DNA of 45,055 nucleotides from Bacteroidota bacterium (GTDB taxonomy: Bacteria > Bacteroidota > Bacteroidia > Chitinophagales > Chitinophagaceae): assembly GCA_030706605.1 (NCBI GenBank), contig JAUZOE010000035.1, forward strand, positions 1-45,055, given 5' to 3'. The position numbers and the translations under genes were made by a program. The notes under the pieces are model-generated. The model did no database searches. It worked only from the letters and a program-made list of their open reading frames with translations, and was not told where the DNA came from. Below are positions 16,432-24,789 of the stretch, in pieces (position 1 is the first letter of the stretch; every line of letters begins with the position of its first letter).

Positions 16432-16679
16432 ACAAGCTATCGTTTATACGCGACAAGTTAACGTCTTTTCAATTCTTAATCAACTAATAGAGCTAAAATA
16501 TATATTGATAAGCGGATAAATGGAGATTGGCACTCTGCAGATGAATCAGCCTTAGCCCCGAGTGCTTGCATCAGTTCAATATATACCATCAAATTACCCA
16601 TAGCCGTTTCATGAGGAATAATAGGTAGAAGGATTCGGATATGTTACCCCGATAAAAAAATTATAGAAAATGGACAACT

Positions 16680-17222
16680 TTATGCCCGTGCACCTACCTG
16701 CCCGTTCAGCATTTTAGAAAGCATTACACACCAATATTCTGCTTTTGCTTTCAGCAAGGCCAGCTCTCTTTTGGAATTAATCAAGCCATCATAAAATATA
16801 ATGGAAGCAGGCTGTGCCTGGTTATTGAATTGAAATTGGAGTCCAATGGCATCAAGTGCTCTTGCTTTCTCAAATCTTTCAAGATTATGGTCATTTAAAG
16901 AACCCGGGTTGGCTATCAGCTCACAGTTTTGCACTTCATCCAGAGAAATAATAGAGCAATCATATTCATTCTTAGTCTTTTCAAGAATCATAATTTTCCG
17001 GTGTATACCATCAATGCCAATTACTTTATCCTGAAGAACCTCCTGGCTGCAAAATATAAGATTATTAGCCGACCCTTCCCTGCTTAACTCCCGAAAAAGT
17101 TCTTCTCTTTTCTTTTTACAGGTTTGGCTCATAAAATTAACAGAATACCAAAAAAGTAAAGTAGCTACAAAAAGAATAAAAGTTATTATAACTGGTGTCA
17201 TTGGAATAAATTGGATGGTCAA
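16680..17222 (-). CDS. Membrane-anchored protein of unknown function
   Basis: This 180-residue protein has one N-terminal transmembrane helix (about residues 9-30, VIITFILFVATLLFWYSVNF) then a Lys/Glu-rich stretch and a mixed soluble domain (residues 45-175) that probably faces the cytoplasm, with YDCSIISLDEVQNCEL and IGLQFQFN. The pattern of a short anchor plus a beta-rich domain recalls PH-like sensor domains, but I cannot name a family. Met8 could also be the start. It is isolated, with about 250 and 157 bp gaps on either side. Confidence 0.65.
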   Translation of the reverse strand: MTIQFIPMTPVIITFILFVATLLFWYSVNFMSQTCKKKREELFRELSREGSANNLIFCSQEVLQDKVIGIDGIHRKIMILEKTKNEYDCSIISLDEVQNCELIANPGSLNDHNLERFEKARALDAIGLQFQFNNQAQPASIIFYDGLINSKRELALLKAKAEYWCVMLSKMLNGQVGARA

Positions 17223-17379
17223 AGAAAATTATTTCACAAGAACGAACAATATAATAACCCCTTTTATAAAAAATAATTGTGCAGGATTGCAAAATTTAAC
17301 AAAAACTCCCGTGTATTATATCCAAAACGGACAGTTTTTTTTTACAAAAAATCCGGTACATAGGGCATTAAAGTAGGAT

Positions 17380-18756
17380 TTACTCATTTTTTTGGTCATG
17401 GACATCAGACCTCACTTGTTTTAGCTTCTCAGAGCCCTGATTCCTGATAATCACAGGAGGTTTAGGCTGAAGCTTGGCAGGCTGTCTTATATAAACTTTT
17501 TGTTGTGGTTTCGTTTTATTTTCAGTATTCTTTGGGACAATATTCCTGTTTTTCTGCGTTTCATTACCAATATTTTTTATTGGGGGCTTTTGATTTGAAA
17601 AACTCCGGCTGTTCAAGGGAACAATTTTCTCACCTGGAATTTCTTCACTCTTAACAGGTCGGTCTACACGAATCTCTCTTTGAGGAGTGCCTGCCGGAGG
17701 CTGAATTTTCCTGAACTGATCGAATTGCCTATTTGTCGGCTGAATATTATTATCGTAGATCGTTTTTTCATTGCTATCGGCAGGCTTTTGAATATTATTA
17801 ATTTGAGGCTGATGTTGATTATCGGATCTCGTAGGTTGGGTATTGTTTGGATGACTTTCAGGAACAGGCTGAACCCTGGTTGGAAGATCAAATTTATTTT
17901 GTGGAGCTACATTAGTGTTACGGTTGTTATCTACAGCCTTCCCTGAATTACGTTCCTTTATATCATTTAAGTTTCCAACTTTCCTTGGTTTCAATTGTTC
18001 TCCGACCCCTGGCGTTTCTTTAACGAACGGCCTGAAAATAGATATATTATTCCTCTTAATGGTAGTATTTCCCGGGGTATTTCTTTGTATAATTTTTACA
18101 GGTTGTATCTTCCTCTGTGTCATTCTTTCCACATCATTTGCCGATGGCCCCGTATATACATTCCTGTTATTATACACACGGGTATTATTGATAATAGTGG
18201 TATTGTTGATGATGGTAACGTTTCTGCTGTTGTTTTCATAATAACTATTAATGCGGGGACTGTTAATATAACGCTGAGGAACAAATGTCCAATAATTATA
18301 AGGAATGCGTGTTCCCACATTAGAATTTATATTCATGCCAGGTCCTAGGGGTGCCCAGCCATAATAATCGCCTCCGCTACGCCAAACCACCCATGCAGGG
18401 GCCCATTCATTTCCAGGAATCCACATCCAACCAAAAGCAGGATCATACAACCAACGCCCATAATGAAAAGGCGCCCATCCCCAATTATAATTTGAAACCC
18501 ACGTCCATCCATAATCTGTATAAACCCATTGACCATTATTATAATAAGGCCTGAATCCCGAAACACCAGGCAACCAAACATAACCATAATTTTGATAATT
18601 TATCCATTCTCCGTAAGGGCTTAGGTCATCATAAAATTGCTGGTAAGATATATCTGAATATCCGGCGGAATAATTTTGAGTATAATCCCTGGTGCTGCCA
18701 CAGGATGCAAAAAGCACAATGAATAGAATTGAGAGAAAGTTGTATATATTTTTCAT
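17380..18756 (-). CDS. DUF6600-type YXWGXW lipoprotein with Pro/Asn-rich C-terminal region
   Basis: This 458-residue lipoprotein (lipobox FASC, Cys19) has a Trp/Tyr/Gly-rich domain at about 35-150 with repeated motifs such as SPYGEWINYQNYGYVWLP, YTDYGWTWVSNYNWGWAPF and DPAFGWMWIPGNEWAPAW, the hallmark of DUF6600 or YXWGXW repeats. The region 165-210 is Asn- and Arg-rich (NNSRNVTIINNTTIINNT). The remainder to 458 is low-complexity, rich in Pro, Asn, Gln and Lys, and probably disordered. Such proteins are common in Bacteroidota outer membranes and have no known activity. The Trp-rich repeats suggest surface or cell-wall interaction. No regulator is adjacent. Confidence 0.85.
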   Translation of the reverse strand: MKNIYNFLSILFIVLFASCGSTRDYTQNYSAGYSDISYQQFYDDLSPYGEWINYQNYGYVWLPGVSGFRPYYNNGQWVYTDYGWTWVSNYNWGWAPFHYGRWLYDPAFGWMWIPGNEWAPAWVVWRSGGDYYGWAPLGPGMNINSNVGTRIPYNYWTFVPQRYINSPRINSYYENNSRNVTIINNTTIINNTRVYNNRNVYTGPSANDVERMTQRKIQPVKIIQRNTPGNTTIKRNNISIFRPFVKETPGVGEQLKPRKVGNLNDIKERNSGKAVDNNRNTNVAPQNKFDLPTRVQPVPESHPNNTQPTRSDNQHQPQINNIQKPADSNEKTIYDNNIQPTNRQFDQFRKIQPPAGTPQREIRVDRPVKSEEIPGEKIVPLNSRSFSNQKPPIKNIGNETQKNRNIVPKNTENKTKPQQKVYIRQPAKLQPKPPVIIRNQGSEKLKQVRSDVHDQKNE

Positions 18757-19033
18757 TTTGAACGATTTTATACTTTTTAGACTCGCATAAAGTCTGCCAG
18801 TTAAATAAAATGTCAGAATTATTTTACTTTAACTAAGTATTAAACCAATTACTTTCCTTCAACAATGTAATTTTTTCACTTAAAAGAATAGAAACCAATG
18901 AATCGTAAAATAGTATGACTATCAAGTGTTTTCCTCCTAAAGAGGTATTTTTATTCTATAAACTATATTTAAATCTCAGTTAGTAGCAACGGCACAGATG
19001 TGTTTTAGTTTACGATATAAGTACTTACCTCAT

Positions 19034-19396
19034 TCAGGAAAAGTTCATTTTTATTCTTTCATAGACAGGTACTAATTCTTCAGCAGCCCAGGAATTTTTC
19101 AACTCTTTAAATATAGCAATAAATTTCTTGATATTCTTCCTGTTTTCTCTCACATCTATGAGACCGTCACTAATTGACTTACTCTGTATGCTTGCCGATT
19201 TTTCAATAACCTTTAAGATTATTTCTGCGTTCCATGCAAACAGGCCATTGCAGGTATACGCTATAAACCCCGTTTGGTTTATATTTCTAAAAACCCATCC
19301 CATTCGCTTCGAAGTTTCTATGGCCAAAGCGAGAAATTGTGGTCTTGATAAATTATCCAGTTGTATTATTTCAACCTGGGTGCTGGTAATATCCAT
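19034..19396 (-). CDS. Small alpha/beta protein, similar to an N-terminal domain of Bacteroidota rhomboid-family proteins
   Basis: This 120-residue protein has no signal peptide. Its pattern is LSRPQFLALAIETSKRMGWVFRNINQTGFIAYT, then a Trp and alternating hydrophobic strands, then ENRKNIKKFIAIFKELK. It resembles from memory the soluble domain that precedes the membrane part in some Bacteroidota rhomboid proteins (the GWxxxxxxxxGFIAYT pattern). Here it stands alone with no rhomboid gene. The stand-alone form may be a degraded or detached domain or an independent small protein. Function is unknown. Confidence 0.6.
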   Translation of the reverse strand: MDITSTQVEIIQLDNLSRPQFLALAIETSKRMGWVFRNINQTGFIAYTCNGLFAWNAEIILKVIEKSASIQSKSISDGLIDVRENRKNIKKFIAIFKELKNSWAAEELVPVYERIKMNFS

Positions 19397-19624
19397 ATTA
19401 CCTTAACTATATATAGGATAATTTTATTGTGTATACTCGAAAATAATAGCAGCTTTTCCCTAAAAATTATTTTACAACCGGGACTTTTTTACGTGATAAA
19501 TGGGGGAACAAGATTCCCATTGAAAGATAATATATGAATCAGGCTATTAAACTATCATTATGAAAAGCAATTACATTTGGGATATTTGGGGAGATAGTCT
19601 TGAAGACAACAATCAACTGGTTGT

Positions 19625-20506
19625 TTAAATATTTGCTTTTATCTTATTAAATAATACAAGTTGTTCTTTCATAGCAGCTATTTTATCAACTGGTTTGGTA
19701 GTGGCTTCGATAAAGACCCAACCTTTGAAATGAACGCCTGCCATTAGGTTAAAAAGTTGCTGGTATGGATAATTACTTATACTGAATCCCCTCACATGTG
19801 CTGTATCCCCAATCCACTTCTTAACCATATTGAAGTTTCCTTCAAGCCCTGGTGGCAACAAATCCGTATCATTGCTATTCCAACAAATTTTTACATTTAG
19901 TTCAGTTACCTGGTCGAATATAGCTTTCATATTGGGGAGTTTCTGAGTAATGGCACCGTGCACTTCCACCCTTATCAACTGGCCATAATCCTGTGCAAAT
20001 CTCCCGATCTCATTAAGTGATGCGGCAATCTGAGCTATGGTTTTTTCCTTGGGTACCTCAGCAGGCAGGTTATTGGGTTTCACTTTTATGCCTGTTGCAC
20101 CGATATCTTTGCACAGTTTAATGTATTCTTTTGTCTGCTCAATATTATAACGAAGTATTTTTGGGTCAGGATTATGATATTCAAAATTAGACCCATATCC
20201 AACACATGTAACGGGACTATCAGCAAATCGTTTTCTAACCTCAGTACGTTGCAAAGCGCTGAGATTGATCTCAACTCCATGCGCATGTTGTGTCCTTAGT
20301 TCTACACCAAGAAGACCCGCTTTCTCACAATTGGCAATCAGTGTGGGTAAATCCCAATCCTTTCCCCATTGGTAAGTTACCAATCCTAGTTTCATTTCCG
20401 GATAGGGAGGAATTGAAAAAGCTGACAAATTGCTAAATGCAGCAAAACTGATACCCGCAGCCATGCTTTTTTGAATAAAAAGACGTCGTGATAAATTTTC
20501 TTTCAT
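19625..20506 (-). CDS. Tat-exported sugar phosphate isomerase/epimerase-like TIM barrel
   Basis: This 293-residue protein has a Tat signal (SRRLFIQKS followed by a short hydrophobic stretch) and belongs to the AP endonuclease family 2/xylose isomerase-like TIM-barrel superfamily. The barrel opens with MKLGLVTYQWG and ends each strand with polar or acidic residues: GVELRTQHAHGVEI, IKVKPNNLPAE, IRVEVHGA, KICWNSNDTD and VFIEATTKP. The usual metal ligands are therefore plausible. It is the last gene of a minus-strand run after DUF6807 and the Gfo/Idh/MocA oxidoreductase. Members of this class act on keto-sugars and inositols; a role in processing an oxidised sugar outside the cytoplasm is inference. 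Confidence 0.85.
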   Translation of the reverse strand: MKENLSRRLFIQKSMAAGISFAAFSNLSAFSIPPYPEMKLGLVTYQWGKDWDLPTLIANCEKAGLLGVELRTQHAHGVEINLSALQRTEVRKRFADSPVTCVGYGSNFEYHNPDPKILRYNIEQTKEYIKLCKDIGATGIKVKPNNLPAEVPKEKTIAQIAASLNEIGRFAQDYGQLIRVEVHGAITQKLPNMKAIFDQVTELNVKICWNSNDTDLLPPGLEGNFNMVKKWIGDTAHVRGFSISNYPYQQLFNLMAGVHFKGWVFIEATTKPVDKIAAMKEQLVLFNKIKANI

Positions 20507-20648
20507 GTGTTTATTTTAATGATTTTACTTTACAAAAGTACAATGCGCCTATTTCTATCAATGCAGGGGTAAGCTAAAAAACAACACCCGGTTTCTGATG
20601 AAATTTTAAAATATCAGATTGCCACAGTTCCTGGCATAAAAAACACAG

Positions 20649-21725
20649 TTAATACTTTTTAGCAAAATCATCTGCATACGCATTAATTTCATCATTAGTT
20701 AAATGCGCTCCTGAACTGATAATTACCCTGTATCTGAAAGTTATATTTTGTCCGGCAGCCATGCTATAATTCAAGGAATCTTTTCCTCTTGTGAAATCTT
20801 TTGCCCCAAAAGGATTAGCGGCAAATAAACCATACCCGCGCGCATGCCAATAAGTAGGGTAACTGATATTTTTGGGATGATCACAAATAACCAGGGAAAT
20901 TTTCTCATTACCTGCATTTCCATATAAATCCATCCATTTTGCCCGTGTACTCCAGACAGAATCTCCGGTTATGCCTTCACTACTCCTGTAATTTCCTGTT
21001 ACTCCCTCATTTGGCAAAGCTTTTACAGTAGTAGCATTGCCCTGGGCATCCGTTAAAGTAATTGATTCTTTAGCAGGTAATTCAAGCTCCCTGGCTACAC
21101 GAATCCCAAACATCCCTTCTTTGGTATCTTTAAACAAAATAGCACTGTCAGCAGTTAAACTTGTAATCCTGTCTATAATACGTGTTGATCCATCAGCAAT
21201 GAAATGGTATTCTGTTTTTTCATCAATAATTTTATTCCCCAAGGGAGTAATCCAACCCTCATCTGTTACCAGGGTCCCTTCACCTGTCCCTGGAGATAAT
21301 TTTTCAATTTTGATATGTTTGATTTCTCCATCATGATTTTTTCTTACTTCCTGAGAGATTTCATAGGAATTACCCCAGAAATCATATCCATTAACGTTTC
21401 CGTAATTAAGCCACAAACCACGATGATGAGGATGGTCAGTTCGTTCACCCGGTCTTGCTACTATTGGCCAACCGCGTGTTACAGGAGTTCCCGATGAAGT
21501 AAGTATAGGATAAAGTATTTGCTTCATCAAGCTGTCTGAATAGCAATAAGAAGTAAATAACTTCCCTCCTATCATAACATCAACTTTCTGCTCAGCCTCG
21601 TGGTTAATCAATTCTACTTTCTGGTCATCCTTCATTTTATCTTTATTTTTTTCCTGGGATACAGAGTTACAGGAGATGCAAAATATAACTGGTAATAAAA
21701 TAATATTTAATGATTTTAACTTCAT
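20649..21725 (-). CDS. DUF6807 (PmoA-family) lipoprotein
   Basis: This 358-residue protein, with a probable lipid-anchor Cys19 (FCISC), carries the DUF6807 signature WPIVARPGERTDHPHHRGLWLNYG, then NGYDFWG and later ITGDSVWSTRAKWMDLYG. The family was named after a supposed methane mono-oxygenase subunit by annotation error; it has no link to methane oxidation. It is common next to Gfo/Idh/MocA oxidoreductases and TIM-barrel isomerases in Bacteroidota and Planctomycetota and probably acts in sugar derivative catabolism. Its role is unproven; the His-rich HPHHRG segment could be a metal or catalytic site. It is the middle gene of the run, with the isomerase 142 bp downstream. Confidence 0.85.
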   Translation of the reverse strand: MKLKSLNIILLPVIFCISCNSVSQEKNKDKMKDDQKVELINHEAEQKVDVMIGGKLFTSYCYSDSLMKQILYPILTSSGTPVTRGWPIVARPGERTDHPHHRGLWLNYGNVNGYDFWGNSYEISQEVRKNHDGEIKHIKIEKLSPGTGEGTLVTDEGWITPLGNKIIDEKTEYHFIADGSTRIIDRITSLTADSAILFKDTKEGMFGIRVARELELPAKESITLTDAQGNATTVKALPNEGVTGNYRSSEGITGDSVWSTRAKWMDLYGNAGNEKISLVICDHPKNISYPTYWHARGYGLFAANPFGAKDFTRGKDSLNYSMAAGQNITFRYRVIISSGAHLTNDEINAYADDFAKKY

Positions 21726-21804
21726 AATTTATAGAATAAATGTTATTGGGATTAAAAAAATAATAAACTAACCGGAAACCCATTCATCCGGAGTATTTCA
21801 AATT

Positions 21805-21840
21805 TACCCCGGTTGGATAGAGACCTAACCAACCGGGGTA
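21805..21840. terminator. Strong 12-bp hairpin between the oxidoreductase and DUF6807 genes
   Basis: TACCCCGGTTGG (21805-21816) pairs perfectly with CCAACCGGGGTA (21829-21840) across a 12-base loop. On the plus strand it is followed by a T-rich tract (TTATTTTAT); on the minus strand by TAAATTTG. It sits 63 bases beyond the oxidoreductase stop codon. It may limit or stabilise read-through from the oxidoreductase into the DUF6807 gene. Confidence 0.75.
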
Positions 21841-21903
21841 TTATTTTATAAATGATAGCAAAACCAGCTACACTCTTTAAAATTTGAAATCAAATAATTT
21901 ACC

Positions 21904-23280
21904 TTAAACTTCATTAGGAACAACATAGGGTGGACGATATACCCTTGTGAGCAAAGCATCTGCTTCCGGATCATTAATGAATTTTTCTCTATCCATATCC
22001 GCTCCCATAAAACCCAGTTCACGCTTAAGACGATAAGAAATATTAGCGGTTAAGGGAAGTACCGTTGAGAAAAAACCTTCATTGATATCACAATGTAGAT
22101 CCTGGTAATTGCCTGAATGAACCGCATTAAGAAAATTAGCAAAATGCTCTGTACCGCTGGGACCTGAAAGAGATATATCTTCATTACTTGTCCCTGAATT
22201 CTTTGAGCCGGTAAAAGGCTTATCCTCCCGATTATGATAGGCTTTCCATGTAGAGCCATCAATTTCAAGATATCCTTCAGTACCATAAAATATATTCCCG
22301 ATCTTTATCCCGAGTTTCCCTTCTCCATTAGACTCCCGTCCACGGGTCGCAAACTCAAGTATTGATCCATCCTTATATTTAAATACTGAATTCTGCGTAT
22401 CAGGAGTTTCTTGCGCACACTGATCCGGGGACCATCCATAGATACCCCCTGTAGAATGAACAGAGATGGGATGTTCGTTTTTATTAAGTCCCCAACGCGC
22501 AATATCAAACTGATGAGGCCCCTGGTTACCAGTATCTCCATTTCCGGTATCCCAGAACCAATGCCAATTGTAGATATCCCGTTTTTCATTGTATGGACGC
22601 CATGTAACAGGACCTAACCAAAGATCATAATGAAGATCAGCTGGAGGTGTACTATCTTTAGCAATACCAAAGGAGTCACGGGGTTTAATGCAAAGGCCGC
22701 GAGCCATATATACTTTACCAATGCCACCATCATGAAGGAATTTCATTGCCTCCATCACATTAGGAATCGAACGATTCTGAAATCCAACCTGAACAACCCG
22801 GTTATACTTTCGGGCTGCCTCAATCATTTTCCGGCCTTCCCAAACATCATGCATGGCAGGTTTCTCGGAGTAAACATGTTTACCCGCCTGGCAAGCCCAG
22901 ATAGTTCCCAATGCATGCCAAAAGTTTGGCATAGCGATCGATACTGCATGAATATCCTTGTCATCAAATACTTTACGCATATCATACTCCGTCTTAGGTT
23001 TGATACCAATTTTATCTTGCACAATTTTAGATCGGGAAGGAAAAAAACTTTCATGAACATCACAAAGGGTTGTCAATCTTACATTATGACTATCTTTCAA
23101 TGCGCACCAGGCATCAATATGAGACTGGCCCCTACTATGAATGCCAATGACTGCAATATTAATGCGATCATTAGCTCCAAGAATTGAGGCATAAGACTTA
23201 GCGCTAAAGCCCATACCTCCAATTGCCAGGCCCGCGGTTCCTAATAAACTTTTCTTAATAAAATCTCTTCTTTTTTCCAT
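21904..23280 (-). CDS. Tat-exported Gfo/Idh/MocA-family oxidoreductase
   Basis: This 458-residue protein begins with a Tat signal (KRRDFIKKSLLGTAGLAIGG), then an N-terminal Rossmann fold with INIAVIGIHSRGQ and the family motif SEKP (Glu139-Lys140-Pro141). The C-terminal domain has YDLWLGPV, HWFWDTGNGDTGNQGPHQFDIARWGL and the usual family cores. Members oxidise or reduce sugars and derivatives with NAD(P) bound tightly, which allows export with the cofactor through Tat. It is first in the minus-strand run with DUF6807 and the isomerase, and the NagX-like gene is 104 bp upstream. The substrate is unknown; oxidation of an extracytoplasmic glycoside is inference. Confidence 0.92.
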   Translation of the reverse strand: MEKRRDFIKKSLLGTAGLAIGGMGFSAKSYASILGANDRINIAVIGIHSRGQSHIDAWCALKDSHNVRLTTLCDVHESFFPSRSKIVQDKIGIKPKTEYDMRKVFDDKDIHAVSIAMPNFWHALGTIWACQAGKHVYSEKPAMHDVWEGRKMIEAARKYNRVVQVGFQNRSIPNVMEAMKFLHDGGIGKVYMARGLCIKPRDSFGIAKDSTPPADLHYDLWLGPVTWRPYNEKRDIYNWHWFWDTGNGDTGNQGPHQFDIARWGLNKNEHPISVHSTGGIYGWSPDQCAQETPDTQNSVFKYKDGSILEFATRGRESNGEGKLGIKIGNIFYGTEGYLEIDGSTWKAYHNREDKPFTGSKNSGTSNEDISLSGPSGTEHFANFLNAVHSGNYQDLHCDINEGFFSTVLPLTANISYRLKRELGFMGADMDREKFINDPEADALLTRVYRPPYVVPNEV

Positions 23281-23384
23281 TTTTAATTAATTGTTTTAAG
23301 ATTAGTAATAAATTTTATTTTATTTGAACATTCATTTTTGAACTATTTAATTATAAATCAAGATACCAACATATCTGTAAACTT

Positions 23385-24548
23385 CTATATTTTAAGAAAT
23401 ATTTTTTTGCGATATAGAAAATACAGGAACAGCCATACCAGTACCAAAGCTCCAAGGCTCTCATATATAGTATACCAGGATTCAGGCGCAGGGGCATAAA
23501 TACCAGAAAATAGCATCCTTGAAGTATAGTTGAAATCAATAAAGTGGTAGGCCAGGTAAACCGTAATAGAATTTAAACCAATTACTCTAAAGAAGAATGT
23601 CCATTTTTGGTATTTCATCACGTCGATTATCCAATAAAAAAATGCCAGGGAAAGAAAGGCAATTCCTCCTGTAAGTAAAATAAAAGAACTGGACCAAAGA
23701 TGTTTATTCACAGGAAAATAAAGCCCCCATAAAAGTCCTAAGCTTATACTTGCCATGCCTGCAAGGAAGAGAAATAATAATTTCCGGCTATCGTTCCAGG
23801 ATGTCCTGAGAATATCACCAGCCATAGTCCCCAGGATGGTGAGACAAAGAGCAGGAAATTGAGTCAGTAACCCATTTTCATCATAAATTTTCTGAATGAG
23901 ACGGCCGGGAAGAAAAGTACGATCGAACCAACCAACCAGGTTTCCCTCAAGAGAAAGGTTACCTGCTCCGTACCCTGGAACCGGGATAAGAAAAAGAGCT
24001 GCATAATACAAAAGCAAAATGCCAGCAACCCATACTATACGTTGACGCCACGAAAAGTTCAGGTAAAGGATAGTAGTAATGAAACAGGCAAAGCCAATCC
24101 TGCCTAATACACTTACTATCCTGATATGTGAAGGTTCAAAAAATGGAACTGGTGAATTTTTGTATAAAATGCCTAACCCAATTAAAATTACCATTCGTAA
24201 AAAAGCTTTACGATATAAACTTCTTTTGCCGCTTCCTGACTTCAACCCTTTATTCAGGGATAAAGAAAGCGACACTCCGGCGATAAAAAGAAAAAGAGGA
24301 AAAATAAAATCTTCAAAAGTAAAACCGTTCCATGCAGTATGTTCCATTTGTTTACTTATCTCATCTATCCATGACAACCCGGTTTTATTTTCCAATGACC
24401 CTAAAAAACCTCCTGCACCCGAAATCATCAGCATATCAAAGCCCCGCAGACAATCAAGCGATAGAAGTCTCCCTTGTTTTCCGGAAGTCATTGAAGAGGT
24501 AGTCACATCCTGAATTTCTTCAAAAGGCCCTGATTTTGCAAGAGACAT
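23385..24548 (-). CDS. nagX: NagX-like multi-pass acyltransferase (heparan-alpha-glucosaminide N-acetyltransferase family)
   Basis: This 387-residue membrane protein has about ten hydrophobic segments and the family opening GRLLSLDCLRGFDMLMISGAGGF with NGFTFEDFIFPLFLFIAGVSLSLSL. It is related to human HGSNAT and to bacterial NagX, both acyl-transferring or amino-sugar-linked membrane proteins. It diverges from nagB, and its neighbourhood (nagBA) supports an amino-sugar role, such as transmembrane acetylation or transport of glucosamine-containing sugars. The biochemical activity of bacterial NagX is not settled. It is followed on the same strand by the Gfo/Idh/MocA gene after 104 bp. Confidence 0.85.
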   Translation of the reverse strand: MSLAKSGPFEEIQDVTTSSMTSGKQGRLLSLDCLRGFDMLMISGAGGFLGSLENKTGLSWIDEISKQMEHTAWNGFTFEDFIFPLFLFIAGVSLSLSLNKGLKSGSGKRSLYRKAFLRMVILIGLGILYKNSPVPFFEPSHIRIVSVLGRIGFACFITTILYLNFSWRQRIVWVAGILLLYYAALFLIPVPGYGAGNLSLEGNLVGWFDRTFLPGRLIQKIYDENGLLTQFPALCLTILGTMAGDILRTSWNDSRKLLFLFLAGMASISLGLLWGLYFPVNKHLWSSSFILLTGGIAFLSLAFFYWIIDVMKYQKWTFFFRVIGLNSITVYLAYHFIDFNYTSRMLFSGIYAPAPESWYTIYESLGALVLVWLFLYFLYRKKIFLKI

Positions 24549-24789
24549 CTTTAGTAAAATTATAGTTTGAAATACTATACAGCAATCGTTAGTAATTTTT
24601 TAATGGTATAAATATAAAGCACTTATTCAGGTAATTCGCATTACTAAAATAACAGTCTCAATATCACAGCAACCCTACTAAAATATTACGATGTAATATA
24701 AGAATATTATCGGAGATGAAATAAACGAAAAGGAATTATTAATCTTGTAAAGTTTATCGCATAAATTTAACCAAAAAAATAGAAATAAA
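24549..24789. other. Divergent regulatory region between nagX and nagB
   Basis: This 241-bp gap lies between the nagX and nagB start codons and must carry both promoters. It is AT-rich, and I see no unambiguous operator palindrome or -33/-7 pair. No regulator gene is nearby. Confidence 0.45.

Noticed and set aside
20649-21725. The PmoA label as evidence of methane oxidation.
   Set aside because: DUF6807 proteins share only a mis-assigned name with methane mono-oxygenase; no pmoB/pmoC or copper-enzyme context exists.
22630-23187. A 185-codon plus-strand frame opposite the Gfo/Idh/MocA gene.
   Set aside because: The minus strand carries strong family motifs; the plus frame is Ile/Thr/Asn-rich without any domain.
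24549-24789. A GlcN6P-responsive ribozyme or riboswitch before nagB.
   Set aside because: The gap is AT-rich without the conserved paired regions, and such elements are known before glmS rather than nagB.
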